Of a DNA stretch of 64,000 nucleotides, positions 1-8,779 are shown piece by piece. The DNA is taken from NCBI GenBank assembly GCA_965277445.1, contig CBDICY010000013.1:3782001-3846000 (forward strand), written 5' to 3'. Position numbers and translations under genes: made by a program. The stretch comes from JAFMDF01 sp965277445 (GTDB taxonomy: Bacteria; Bacteroidota; Bacteroidia; Chitinophagales; Saprospiraceae). The notes below the pieces were generated by a model. It was not told the origin of the DNA. It ran no database searches and worked only from the letters and a program-made list of their open reading frames with translations. Numbering within the stretch: position 1 is the stretch's first letter; each line of letters begins with the position of its first letter.

Positions 1-75
1 TGCAACAGATATTGCTCTACCAATATCTCTACCACCTCCAGTTACTACGGCTACTTTTCCTTTGAATTTACTCAT
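1..75 (-). CDS. Short-chain dehydrogenase/reductase, N-terminal fragment cut by window edge
   Basis: Only the first 25 codons are inside the window; the ATG is at 75-73 and the frame is open to base 1. The visible peptide contains the nucleotide-binding start of a classical SDR: a beta strand (KVAVVTGG) followed by the glycine-rich turn TGGGRDIG at about residues 12-19. SDRs of this type act as cytoplasmic NAD(P)H-dependent reductases. In alginate operons of Bacteroidota one such enzyme commonly reduces DEH (4-deoxy-L-erythro-5-hexoseulose uronate), and the position downstream of another SDR, an MFS transporter, KdgF and PL17 fits that role. The substrate is inferred from context only. It is separated from the next gene by a palindromic repeat. 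Confidence 0.8.
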   Translation of the reverse strand, partial: MSKFKGKVAVVTGGGRDIGRAISVA

Positions 76-88
76 TGATTTTTTTTTT

Positions 89-186
89 AGAAGTCAGAAG
101 TCAGATCATCCTACGGATTGTCAGAAGTCAGATTTAGCCTTCTGAAAGTCCTTATGGACGGTCTGACTTCTGACCTCTGACTTCTT
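89..186. repeat. Dispersed palindromic repeat, family A (copy 1)
   Basis: The spacer between the two SDR genes is filled by AGAAGTCAGAAGTCAGATC at the left and the inverse GGTCTGACTTCTGACCTC at the right, with a further TCAGAAGTCAGAT unit inside, so it can fold into a long imperfect hairpin. Related elements with the same arms occur at 8626-8770, 52287-52432 and 55423-55566. It is non-coding and always lies between genes. Confidence 0.8.
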
Positions 187-191
187 AAATA

Positions 192-950
192 TTATATTCC
201 CAATGCTTGCCCACCACCAACTTGGATAGTTTCAGCAGTTAAGAATGCAGCATCTTTACTAGCTAAGAAAGAAACGACACCAGCAACATCATCTGGTTGC
301 CCCAATCTTCCTAACATAATATTTTTTGCCCAAGATTTAAACACTTCTGGCTTAGTAGATTTAATTCCAATATGAAAATCAGTATCAATTGTACCCGGAG
401 ATACGGCATTTACTCTAATGCCATATTCTGCTAAATCCTTGGCTAATGCTCTCGTTATGGTGTGTACTGCTGCTTTAGAGGTTCCATAGATTCCTGCACC
501 AGGGCCTCCCGCATTCCATCCTGCATTAGAAGTGTAATTAATAATGGTAGGATTATCTCCCTTCTTAAGGTAAGGAATGGCTGCTCTTGAAGCGAAAAAC
601 ACAGAATCCAAGTTCAATGCCATGACAAATCTGTAAAACTCTGTGGTCATTACTTCAAATCTTGAACGTCCACCTAATCCACCTGCATTATTGACCAATA
701 CATCAATCCTTCCATACTTTTCACCAATTGCTTTGATGTTTTCTGTTACGGCATCTTCTTTTGTGACATCAAATCCGTAATATTCAGCAGTAATACCATC
801 TGCTACCAATTCTTTAACTCTTTGCGCTCCTTCTTCATGGTTGATACCGTTTATTACTACGGTAAATCCATCCTTACCTAATCTTTTTGCTACTGCTAAA
901 CCAATACCAGCTGTTGCTCCAGTTACTATCGCTACTTTTGTTTCTGACAT
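192..950 (-). CDS. SDR family oxidoreductase (probable uronate-pathway reductase)
   Basis: A complete 252-residue classical SDR with ATG start at 950. The Rossmann motif TGATAGIG lies at residues 10-17, NNAG at 87-90, the catalytic serine is probably S141, and the YxxxK pair is Y155/K159. The C-terminus (QVGGGQALGI) is typical of the family. SDRs are soluble NAD(P)-dependent oxidoreductases. Its place downstream of the MFS, KdgF and PL17 genes on the same strand suggests reduction of the keto-uronate from alginate (DEH to KDG) or a KduD-like step, but the sequence alone does not fix the substrate. The gap to the MFS gene is 63 bp, so co-transcription is likely. A second SDR begins just downstream. 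Confidence 0.85.
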   Translation of the reverse strand: MSETKVAIVTGATAGIGLAVAKRLGKDGFTVVINGINHEEGAQRVKELVADGITAEYYGFDVTKEDAVTENIKAIGEKYGRIDVLVNNAGGLGGRSRFEVMTTEFYRFVMALNLDSVFFASRAAIPYLKKGDNPTIINYTSNAGWNAGGPGAGIYGTSKAAVHTITRALAKDLAEYGIRVNAVSPGTIDTDFHIGIKSTKPEVFKSWAKNIMLGRLGQPDDVAGVVSFLASKDAAFLTAETIQVGGGQALGI

Positions 951-1013
951 AATTATTTATTTTGTACTAAATCTAAATTTTATTTTTAATTAAAAATATT
1001 AATATATTTATTA

Positions 1014-2375
1014 TTACCCAATCTGAGGCTTTAATGGTTCAATTTTCGGACATAAAAGCCAAACTGCGGCTAAGGCAATCAATGCTAATGCTGCACCAAT
1101 AACAAATGCAAGGGTATAATTTCCATCTGAGGTCAACCAAGGAACAAACCGAACTAGACCGGCAGCACTAAACTTCGCCGCCATTCCTGCAATACCCGCC
1201 AATGTACCAACTGTTTTTCCTCCAAAGAAATCACTTGGCAAAGTTTGAACATTTCCAATCGCTGTTTGGAAACCAAACAAAATAACGGCCATTAAAAGTA
1301 CAGCAGATACAGGTGCGCTTAGAGATTCCAATCCAAACAGAGCGGTAATAGGTGAGGTAATCATTCCCATGTATCCACCTGGGTCTGACATCGCTAACAG
1401 AGAAGGTAGCATAATCAAACAACCAAGGGTAATGACAAATTTTCTAGTTCTATCTACACTCCATCCTACTTGCATTCGATTTTGTGCTAACAGGCCGCCA
1501 AACCATGCGCCAACCATTGCACCAACATAAGGCACCCATCCATAAAGACCAATTTCCTTCACATTCATTCCATAGACTTCATTCAAATAGATTGGAATCC
1601 AAACGACAAAGAGCCACCATATAGGGTCAATCGCTGCCGATGCAATAATCACTCCCCAGCTTTGCTTATGACCTAACAATTGTCCTGTGGAAGGGTTATA
1701 ACCTTCGTCATATTCTCCATCCTCATCTTGGTCTTGGTTTTTCTGACCACTTAAAATATATTGTCTTTCTTCGCCTGAAAGCCATGGGTGATCTTTGGGC
1801 GGAGATTTAACAATGTATAACCAAGGTATCAGCCATAACAAACCAATCAGTCCCACAACCACAAAAATCATTTGCCAACTAAAATAGATGGTCAAATAGG
1901 CAATAAGTGGAATGGAAATAATTCCTCCAATCGCTGCGCCTGAGTTAAAAAGACCTTGTGCAAATGCACGTTCTTTTGTTGGAAACCATTCTGCATTTCC
2001 TTTAGCCGCTCCGGGCCAGTTTCCCGCTTCCGCAACGCCTAAAAGTCCTCGAAAAATACTGAAACTTAACAATCCTTGTGCAAAAGCATGTAATGCGGTC
2101 GCTATAGACCAAACGCCAATTGACAAGGCGAATCCAAGACGTGTTCCAATCCAATCAAAAATTTTCCCAAAAATAGCTTGACCAAATGCATAGGCAAACA
2201 TAAAAACGACAGATATGATGGCATAAATATCTTTTCGTTCAAGGTCGGTTTTATCAGGATAAAGGTCTTTAGCTATTTCTGGCCATAGAACACCCATCGC
2301 TTGGCGGTCAATATAATTGATAACTGCGGCAAGGGCAATTAACCCAACAACCCACCATCGTAATCCTTTTTGCAT
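1014..2375 (-). CDS. MFS transporter, hexuronate/uronate (ExuT-like) type
   Basis: A 453-residue major facilitator protein with about 12 hydrophobic segments. The first helix carries the NYIDRQAMG signature of the anion:cation symporter (hexuronate/phthalate) branch, and the A-like loop GKIFDWIGTRLG follows helix 2. The central cytoplasmic loop (about residues 205-235) is very acidic (DQDEDGEYDE). It probably sits in the inner membrane and imports unsaturated monouronates or DEH released by the PL17 lyase. The start is ATG at 2375. It lies between KdgF (99 bp upstream) and an SDR (63 bp downstream), the common order in alginate operons. The substrate assignment is inferred from context. Confidence 0.85.
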   Translation of the reverse strand: MQKGLRWWVVGLIALAAVINYIDRQAMGVLWPEIAKDLYPDKTDLERKDIYAIISVVFMFAYAFGQAIFGKIFDWIGTRLGFALSIGVWSIATALHAFAQGLLSFSIFRGLLGVAEAGNWPGAAKGNAEWFPTKERAFAQGLFNSGAAIGGIISIPLIAYLTIYFSWQMIFVVVGLIGLLWLIPWLYIVKSPPKDHPWLSGEERQYILSGQKNQDQDEDGEYDEGYNPSTGQLLGHKQSWGVIIASAAIDPIWWLFVVWIPIYLNEVYGMNVKEIGLYGWVPYVGAMVGAWFGGLLAQNRMQVGWSVDRTRKFVITLGCLIMLPSLLAMSDPGGYMGMITSPITALFGLESLSAPVSAVLLMAVILFGFQTAIGNVQTLPSDFFGGKTVGTLAGIAGMAAKFSAAGLVRFVPWLTSDGNYTLAFVIGAALALIALAAVWLLCPKIEPLKPQIG

Positions 2376-2474
2376 ATTGATTCGTTTTTCGTTTGTAATT
2401 ACTTACTATTGCTAAAAATCTTCTTTATTAGGGGCTATTTTAGCCGCTTGTTGGAGTCAGTAGTTCTTTTCTTC

Positions 2475-2852
2475 CTAACTATTTCTGTCTCCAAAATAAG
2501 ATACTTCCCCACCACTTAAGAAATCTTCTCTTACAGGACTAAAGGTGTCAATTAGCATACCTTCTTCCAAACAAACCGCACTATGTAGTAAATTGGGTTC
2601 AATATATACCCCATCTCCTGCTTCTACAATTTGCTTTACGCCATCTATTTCAAATTCAAATTTACCTGAAACACAATAGGTAGCTTGCGTGTGAAAATGT
2701 TGATGAGGGGAACCTAATGCTCCTTTCTCAAATTTCACTTTTACCATCATGATTTGGTTATCGTACCCTAAGAATTTTCTAGATACGCCTCCACCAAGTT
2801 CTTCCCATTCCATTGCCTTTGTAATAATGTACTTTTTACTAAATCTTTGCAT
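2475..2852 (-). CDS. kdgF: Cupin protein, KdgF-like (uronate ring-opening)
   Basis: A 125-residue single-domain cupin. The metal ligands expected for KdgF are visible: H50 and H52 (PHQHFHTQ), Q56 and H90 (NLLHSAV). The C-terminal part has D102, F104 and R108 in IDTFSPVR, which match the residues known to matter in characterised KdgF. KdgF converts 4,5-unsaturated monouronates from pectin or alginate lyases into the open-chain keto sugar, speeding a step that is otherwise spontaneous. No signal peptide is seen, so it is cytoplasmic. It lies between the oligoalginate lyase (80 bp) and the transporter (99 bp) on the same strand, which fits this role well. Confidence 0.9.
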   Translation of the reverse strand: MQRFSKKYIITKAMEWEELGGGVSRKFLGYDNQIMMVKVKFEKGALGSPHQHFHTQATYCVSGKFEFEIDGVKQIVEAGDGVYIEPNLLHSAVCLEEGMLIDTFSPVREDFLSGGEVSYFGDRNS

Positions 2853-2932
2853 TTTTTAATATTTTGTTTTTGACTTGTAGCTTAATAATGACCGTGGAAT
2901 ATTATAATTTAACTCTAATAATTAGAGAAATA

Positions 2933-5254
2933 TTACTTACTATTTAACTGATACACCCCTGTCCATTCAAAGAAGGTAACACCAACTTTTACTCGATGTT
3001 TACTGGTTTCAGAGGCATCGTTATGCGCTAATGATAGTGTCCATTCTTTTCCTGCTCTATTGCTAAATTGGATAATGGTATAATTGTCATTATCCGCTAA
3101 AATGGATAATTTTTCTATACTCGTAAATGGCTGGTCCGCTAATTCCGTCGCCAGATTATACCTTCCATGAGGTTCTATAATAGAGACAAAAGTAGCATCT
3201 CTTGTATCTTTTTTTCTAATTATAAAGGTCGGATCATGCCGTAAATTATATTTAGGGTCATTTGCACCTAATCTCGCAAAAATTAATTCATCGTCTGCAT
3301 CTACCGCACTCATCATAGAATAGAATTTACCATTAGAGAACCAATTGATATGCGCATTGTCTCCTTTGGCTTTACCACTCGCCTCTTTCCATAAATGTTG
3401 ATAGCCATGTCCCTCTCCAAGTGTTTTTAGAGCGGTCAATTCTGAATCATACTCAAAGTTAGTTAATAATAAATGGCCTTGAAACCAAACAGGTAAATCA
3501 TATTGATGCTTGTTTTCAGAAGTGACTTTAAAAACATCAATTAAAATAGGATGTCGGAAGTTTTCATCTTTTACTAAAACCATGGTTCGATGCAATTCGC
3601 TATCTTCGTAAGCATTTTTCGATTGAGCACTTACCACTTGTACCTTACCTTCTCCTTGAAAATAATAAAGATCAGGATGATATTTTTCTCCAATTCTAAT
3701 ATCTCCGTTATAATGAGACGTTTCATCAATCACTAAGGTATTATGCGCAATACTTTGCTTGGCCCAAGTATTATTTTCTTTTAGATATCGACCACCACCT
3801 TTTTGGTCAATATTTACCCAACGAGCTGCCCCATAATCTTGCATAATTTCACCTGTTTCATCATACAAAGAATAGGATAACTTATCAAAATGCCCATGTC
3901 CCATGCCTTGTTCCGAATACTTCATCACTAGGCATAATTCATTGTCAACAGCTGTATTATTTCTTAATATAGCTACGCCACCCTGTTTTCCATCTGCTCC
4001 ATCTTTATAGGCGATAGATTTTTGTTGCATCGGTTGAGCCAATCCTTTCGATAAATCTCTTGCGACCATAAAGCCTGCCTCGTCCAGAATGACTTTTCCT
4101 TGTTTTTCAGCTACCGATAATAACATAGGATCTTCTCCATAATGTTGATACGCTAAATCTACTGCCATAATTACTTCTCTCGCATTCCAAGACATCCCTT
4201 TTTGGGCATCATTTATTGGGAAAAATAAGCCATTTTTATCCGTCTGATATAATAAAGCATAAACTGCCTTTTTCAGAATTTCATCTCTATAAGTCAAAAT
4301 CCCCAATTCTGGACGATTGTTAGCCAATGCTTTTCCAAATTGTAAAAAAGGAAAAATAGCATATCGCAAATAATAAGGTCCTTCAGTAAAATAACCATCA
4401 GGAGAAAAAGAACCATCTAATTGTGCTAAAAAACCTGCCTTCTTCAAACCATCAGGTCGAATTAATCCACCGTCATTATCTCTTTCGTTCTTTTTATTCG
4501 AATCTATTTCTAAACCATATAATGCTCTATCTACTAACTCTTGATCATTCATCACTAAACCGATCATTCCTACCGCTGCATTCCCCCAAGTACTATGATT
4601 GTGAATGCGATTGAAAAATTTTGGATTGCCCGTAGATAAAAAATCTGCATACGGTCGAAATAAGTCTTTTTCTAATTTTGTTCTCTCTGCCGCCGTACAA
4701 AAATCATAAATAGCATCATAAGCTTGACTGACATAAACCAACCAATTAGCGTCGTTCAAACATTGCCAAAAAATCTTCCCTGTTGCATAGGAGCGATCTG
4801 TTGGATGAATTGATAAAGTCGGATACATTGCGGCATATTCCAGTAGCATATCTCTGATGTAAATCGCATATTTTTCATCATTCGTTACTTGGTATAAAAC
4901 TCCTGCTTTTTGTAAGGTGAACCAATTCGCTTTATGACGCTGATGGGTATATCCCCCTGACATATCTTTTGGTATCGGTACATGAATACCTGACGCTATT
5001 TCTGCGTCTACTTCTGCAATGGTTTGGGCTAGTGCTTGGTCAAATAAAGGGACTTTCCCCAAGAAGGCTTTGATCTTAGCGACTCCCTCTTTTGTTAAAA
5101 TTAAATTAGGATGATTGCTAGTAGTCATATCGGCTACGGTTGAGACCACCTCTTTATCCGACATTTGCACAGTAGATTTACTCTGAACCGCACAGCTTAT
5201 ACAAAGTAGTTGCAAAGAAAAGAAAAAAGCGAAGAAAATATTTTTTTTAAACAA
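2933..5254 (-). CDS. PL17-type oligoalginate lyase (alginate lyase + heparinase II/III domains)
   Basis: A 773-residue exported lyase. The N-terminus is hydrophobic and ends in a lipobox-like LCISC with C21 as the likely lipidated residue. Residues about 50-380 form the alpha/alpha toroid of alginate_lyase/PL17, with N219-H220 (IHNHSTWGN) and Y294/Y295 (EGPYYLRYA) at the expected catalytic positions. Residues about 390-690 form the heparinase II/III-like beta domain, including MGHGHFDKLSYSLYDE. PL17 enzymes release unsaturated monouronate exolytically from oligoalginate, probably in the periplasm. The start appears to be TTG at 5254; there is no in-frame ATG before M31, which lies past the signal. 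It is followed by KdgF, MFS and SDR genes on the same strand. Confidence 0.92.
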   Translation of the reverse strand: MFKKNIFFAFFFSLQLLCISCAVQSKSTVQMSDKEVVSTVADMTTSNHPNLILTKEGVAKIKAFLGKVPLFDQALAQTIAEVDAEIASGIHVPIPKDMSGGYTHQRHKANWFTLQKAGVLYQVTNDEKYAIYIRDMLLEYAAMYPTLSIHPTDRSYATGKIFWQCLNDANWLVYVSQAYDAIYDFCTAAERTKLEKDLFRPYADFLSTGNPKFFNRIHNHSTWGNAAVGMIGLVMNDQELVDRALYGLEIDSNKKNERDNDGGLIRPDGLKKAGFLAQLDGSFSPDGYFTEGPYYLRYAIFPFLQFGKALANNRPELGILTYRDEILKKAVYALLYQTDKNGLFFPINDAQKGMSWNAREVIMAVDLAYQHYGEDPMLLSVAEKQGKVILDEAGFMVARDLSKGLAQPMQQKSIAYKDGADGKQGGVAILRNNTAVDNELCLVMKYSEQGMGHGHFDKLSYSLYDETGEIMQDYGAARWVNIDQKGGGRYLKENNTWAKQSIAHNTLVIDETSHYNGDIRIGEKYHPDLYYFQGEGKVQVVSAQSKNAYEDSELHRTMVLVKDENFRHPILIDVFKVTSENKHQYDLPVWFQGHLLLTNFEYDSELTALKTLGEGHGYQHLWKEASGKAKGDNAHINWFSNGKFYSMMSAVDADDELIFARLGANDPKYNLRHDPTFIIRKKDTRDATFVSIIEPHGRYNLATELADQPFTSIEKLSILADNDNYTIIQFSNRAGKEWTLSLAHNDASETSKHRVKVGVTFFEWTGVYQLNSK

Positions 5255-5275
5255 TGTTTTATATTTTATATGATG

Positions 5276-5560
5276 TTACTGCATCAACTTTTTTAATCGG
5301 GTTAAATCTTGTTGTAAAGCAGCAATCTGTCAAGCCCAATCCGTCAAAGCCAATTTCTTTGGCTATTTTTGACATTTCCTCTTAATCTTGCCATTGTAGA
5401 TGTTTAGAGAATAAATGGATGTCGAATCCTTTCATATTTTCCTTTGCATAAGTATCAGAAAAAATTGGTTTTAATGGGCTGAGTAAACCAAGTGTATCTA
5501 ATATTTTTAGATTTTTTCTTCTATTCGTGCTAGGAATAAATCCCGGTAGTCATCTAAGAC
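5276..5560 (-). pseudogene. Decayed sugar phosphate isomerase/epimerase-like gene (Tat-type, TIM barrel)
   Basis: The 318-bp gap between the PL17 and Nramp-like genes contains recognisable protein fragments on the minus strand. One reads STNRRKNLKILDTLGLLSP, like a twin-arginine leader, then MKGFDIHLFSKHLQWQD, a TAA stop, and EEMSKIAKEIGFDGL in the same frame. This is the typical N-terminus of secreted sugar phosphate isomerase/epimerase (xylose-isomerase-like TIM barrel) proteins. After the GFDGL segment the frame changes and a short tail (AALQQDLTRLKKLMQ, stop at 5276-5278) follows, so most of the barrel is deleted. It has no usable start codon, at least one internal stop and a frameshift. 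It is a remnant, not a functional gene. Confidence 0.65.
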
Positions 5561-5572
5561 AAATTTCGAAGA

Positions 5573-6817
5573 CTACATTTGATTCAAAATGGCAATGATA
5601 CCATTATAGGAAATGATACAGGCAAAAATCAAAGCACTTGCCATTCCTATATTCAAGCCTATTCCAGCTTTATGTTCGCCCATCAAAGATTGTCTATTGA
5701 TTAAAATCATCATACTGATAATAACTAAGGGCAAAACAAATACATTAAATACTTGGGTTAAAATTTGTGCATTGATTGGGTTTACGCCTAAAACAGGAAC
5801 GGTTAAACCTATCAAGCAGGCAATACCCGTTAACACTTTGAATTGGGTAGATTTTATATCTAAGGTTCCTTTTTGATAATCTGCGATTAGAATTGGTGCA
5901 ATCATAATAATCGGAAAGATAGAAGATAAACCTGCCGCTAAAGTACCCATAAAAAAGATAACGATGGCAAATCTTCCGGCAATTGGTTTCAATGTTGAAA
6001 CCATATCTAATACTTTCGTAACCACTTTTCCTTCTTCGAAAAATGCACCCATCGCTACAGCCATAATCGCTCCGCTAATTATAAAAATGAGGATAGCGGC
6101 CCAAAGCGCATCTTTTTGCTGGTCTTTGAGGTTCTCAATCGTCCAATTTTTACCTTGAATAAATAAGGGTCTAGATAAAAAAGTAGCAGCTGCCATGGTT
6201 GTCCCCACAAAAGCGGCAACCAACATTCGGCCACCTTTTACTTCTGGAATACTTGGAATCATTCCTTTTGCTACAGCGTCAATGGGGGGCAAAACTACAA
6301 AAAACGAGAGTAGAAAAGAAATCCCCATTAGAGAAACAAAAATGATTAATATATTTTCAAACAGCGAATAGCTTCCCTTTAGAAGTATCGTGTACATAAT
6401 GCCAATAATCGCAACAGCTATGATTAAAATTCCCCAATAAGCACTACCTGCTAATGTAGGAAAAAACAAGACTAGCGTCTCAAAAATAGCATTAGAAGAA
6501 ATACCAAGAATACCAATTAAGGAGTTCCATTGTCCAAAGGAAATACCCGCAATGATTAATAAACCAATGAGGTTGCCAAACTTTAAATTTTTTCTAAAAC
6601 TGTATAAAGCAGTCTCCCCAGTCACTAAATAATAGCGCCCGTAGGCCTCCATTAGCACCCAAGAAAATAGGCAACTAAAAAATAGTACCCATAATAATTG
6701 CATACCATATTGGCTGCCTGCTACGACCATTGCCGTTACACTTCCCGTACCAATGGTATAACCAATGGCAAAAATGCCTGGTCCGATGCCTTTTAGATAT
6801 TGCAAGATTTTTTTCAA
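5573..6817 (-). CDS. Nramp-fold transporter lacking the canonical metal motif
   Basis: A 414-residue integral membrane protein with about 11 hydrophobic segments. The opening KGIGPGIFAIGYTIGTGSVT resembles the Nramp/MntH first helix, but the metal-binding DPGN is replaced by GTGS, and the helix-6 region reads ATFLSRPLF rather than the metal-coordinating M(P)H pattern. It therefore probably uses the LeuT/Nramp fold for something other than Mn/Fe, perhaps an organic acid or sugar-derived substrate of this locus. The start appears to be TTG at 6817. It is preceded by a strong minus-strand terminator and followed by a decayed isomerase gene and PL17. The substrate is unknown. Confidence 0.7.
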   Translation of the reverse strand: MKKILQYLKGIGPGIFAIGYTIGTGSVTAMVVAGSQYGMQLLWVLFFSCLFSWVLMEAYGRYYLVTGETALYSFRKNLKFGNLIGLLIIAGISFGQWNSLIGILGISSNAIFETLVLFFPTLAGSAYWGILIIAVAIIGIMYTILLKGSYSLFENILIIFVSLMGISFLLSFFVVLPPIDAVAKGMIPSIPEVKGGRMLVAAFVGTTMAAATFLSRPLFIQGKNWTIENLKDQQKDALWAAILIFIISGAIMAVAMGAFFEEGKVVTKVLDMVSTLKPIAGRFAIVIFFMGTLAAGLSSIFPIIMIAPILIADYQKGTLDIKSTQFKVLTGIACLIGLTVPVLGVNPINAQILTQVFNVFVLPLVIISMMILINRQSLMGEHKAGIGLNIGMASALIFACIISYNGIIAILNQM

Positions 6818-6835
6818 GGGGAATGAATATTTATT

Positions 6836-6896
6836 TTAAAATAAAAAAATAGGATTGCTGCCTTCAACGCATAAAAAACAGCAATTCCTATTTCCA
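6836..6896 (-). terminator. Rho-independent terminator after susD1
   Basis: On the minus strand a stem GGAAATAGGAATTGCTG pairs with CAGCAATCCTATTT around a short loop and is followed by a run of seven T. It lies downstream of the SusC1/SusD1 unit (with a MITE-like element between) and just upstream of the Nramp-like gene, so it probably ends that transcript. Confidence 0.65.
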
Positions 6897-6954
6897 CTAG
6901 TTTAAATTATATGAACCTTATTACTTAATAATCGACTGATTTAAGTTGCGGAGG

Positions 6955-7276
6955 GGGCTGTATCAAAACATAAAACGTATTTTTTAAACCCGAATAAAAT
7001 ATCACCCCCCCTCCAAAGGCAGGGCTGTTAAGTTCTATTCTGCAAATTTTAAAACATTTATTTTTTGCACAAAATTTGAGGTTTTGCACGATTTTCTCCC
7101 CCTTTGAAGGGGGAATTGCTCCGTGCAAACTCAAATCTTAGGAAAAAACTTTAACATTTACCCTCTTGTGAAACAGAACTTAACAGCCCTGCTTCCAAAG
7201 GGGGAAAGTTCTGTGTTATTTGAAAAATCAGAATTTTTATGGGGATTATTTCAAAATTGGTCTTTTGATACAACCA
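6955..7276 (-). repeat. MITE-like element, family B (copy 1, inverted)
   Basis: The spacer between susD1 and its terminator holds an element with ends TGTATCAAAAC (6959) and TTTTGATACA (7263-7272). Its interior, including CAGAACTTAACAGCCCT and its inverse AGGGCTGTTAAGTTCT, matches the element at 51061-51335 in opposite orientation. It encodes no protein; the short ORFs across it are by-products of the palindrome. Confidence 0.75.
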
Positions 7277-7305
7277 CTATTCCAATTTTCTGCAACTTAG
7301 GCTAA

Positions 7306-8607
7306 TTAATAACCATCATTCTGTGTAATTACACCAAAGCTCGCTAGTACTTCTGAGATTGGAATTGGAAACAAATAATATTGAGGACTAACTGTTTCGC
7401 CCATTTCAGCATTAACCGTACCCGTTCTAACCAAATCAAACCATCGCTGGCCTTCAAAAGCTAATTCTAATCTTCTTTCATCAGCAATCGCTTGTCTTAC
7501 TTCTGCTTGCGAACCTGCAGATGAGCCATCTAAACCAGCTCTAGCTCTAATTTTATTCAATTCTGTTAATGCACCCTGCGTATTACCCGTCTCATTCAAT
7601 GCTTCCGCATAAAGAAGAATAACATCCGCAAATCTCAACTCGATCCAATCGTGATCAGGTCCTCCTGTTTGAGGAAATTTTGGAGAAGCCATTAACTCTT
7701 CATTAATGGTTACTGCTCTTCTTAAATCACCTGGACTAGCATCAAAAGCTGCAATTAAATCTGGATCTAAAGGCATTAAAGATTTAGTATCTAATCCAGC
7801 AGACCATGACCAAAATTCTGAGAAGCCATATTCATCAGAAATAGAACCTGAAATTTGCGTAGCGTAAATGATTTCTGAATTCAAATCATTATCTACCCCA
7901 AAAATATTGGCAAAATCAGCTTGCAAGCTAACTCCCGCAGCAGCAGCTCCATTTACAACACCAGCAAGCTGCGACGCAGCATTACCAAAATCTCCTAATT
8001 GCATATATACTTTTCCTAGCATTCCTTGAGCAGCTATGCTAGTTGCTCGTCCGCTCGATAAATCAGAATTATCTAAAGCTGACACAGCATCTTGAAGATC
8101 GGAAATGATTACATTATAAACATCTCCAACAGGTTGTCTTGCTAAAATAGAATTATCAGTTGTACTTGGTGTAGCTGTTAAATTGATAGGAACAGCTCCA
8201 AAAACACGTACTAATTTAAAGTAAGACAATGCTCTCAAAAATTTAGCCTCTCCTACTTGTGTAGGACTTGAAGAATTTTCGATTACATTATTCGCACTCA
8301 AAATGGATTTGTATAATCCTGAGTAAATAGGTTGGAAAAATTGATTTTCCATATCTACTAAATCACCATTATACCGATCAAATGATGGATATGGTTCTTC
8401 TTCCATTCTTGCATTGTCAGCTCTGAAGTCTCCCATTACTGCCATTGGCGTAACAGATGCATGCTGATAAAAATAAGCCGCATTCAAAACACCTGTGAAA
8501 TCGGTCAAGGAATCTGAACTAGCAATATTTGTAGGAAATTGATCCAAATCATCGACACATGCAGTCATGAATAGGAAAGTTCCTAATATGATATATAATC
8601 TTTTCAT
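7306..8607 (-). CDS. SusD/RagB-family glycan-binding lipoprotein (SusD1)
   Basis: A SusD-like outer-membrane lipoprotein. I place the start at the ATG at 8607 (MKRLYIILGTFLFMTACVDD), giving 433 residues and a normal lipoprotein signal with lipobox MTAC; an open frame extends 18 codons further upstream but only reads through repeat A. The N-terminal TPR-like SusD region (LRALSYFKLVRVFGAVP) and the C-terminal RagB/SusD segment (ELRFADVILLYAEALNE ... ERRLELAFEGQRWFDLVRTG) are clear. SusD partners cap the TonB-dependent SusC pore and bind oligosaccharide at the surface. It lies 172 bp downstream of SusC1 on the same strand. In this locus the ligand is presumably alginate oligosaccharide. Confidence 0.93.
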   Translation of the reverse strand: MKRLYIILGTFLFMTACVDDLDQFPTNIASSDSLTDFTGVLNAAYFYQHASVTPMAVMGDFRADNARMEEEPYPSFDRYNGDLVDMENQFFQPIYSGLYKSILSANNVIENSSSPTQVGEAKFLRALSYFKLVRVFGAVPINLTATPSTTDNSILARQPVGDVYNVIISDLQDAVSALDNSDLSSGRATSIAAQGMLGKVYMQLGDFGNAASQLAGVVNGAAAAGVSLQADFANIFGVDNDLNSEIIYATQISGSISDEYGFSEFWSWSAGLDTKSLMPLDPDLIAAFDASPGDLRRAVTINEELMASPKFPQTGGPDHDWIELRFADVILLYAEALNETGNTQGALTELNKIRARAGLDGSSAGSQAEVRQAIADERRLELAFEGQRWFDLVRTGTVNAEMGETVSPQYYLFPIPISEVLASFGVITQNDGY

Positions 8608-8625
8608 TATTTTATTTTTTTTAAA

Positions 8626-8770
8626 GAGGTCAGAAGTCAGACCGTTCTTACGAACTGTCAAACGTCAGATTTACATTAGGCAAAAAATGAACTTTTTTTT
8701 ATCCGTAAGATATCTGACATCTGACAATCTATGAAATAGATGGTCTGACAACAAAGTGGTCTGACTTCTA
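8626..8770. repeat. Dispersed palindromic repeat, family A (copy 2)
   Basis: GAGGTCAGAAGTCAGACC opens the element and GGTCTGACTTC closes it, with internal AACGTCAGAT and ATCTGACATCTGACA units. It fills the SusC1-SusD1 spacer. The 19-mer CTGACAACAAAGTGGTCTG at 8745-8763 recurs exactly at 28997-29015. Confidence 0.8.
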
Positions 8771-8779
8771 AAGAATTAT

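Noticed and set aside
1912..2181. Plus-strand ORF opposite the MFS transporter
   Set aside because: It is antisense to conserved transmembrane segments and has no domain; one of many shadow frames.
6925..7305. Short ORFs on both strands (69 and 60 codons)
   Set aside because: They lie wholly in the family B palindromic element and simply mirror each other.
8608..8661. Longer SusD1 start with 18 extra codons
   Set aside because: The extra codons translate a family A repeat and would bury the lipoprotein signal; the ATG at 8607 gives a normal signal.
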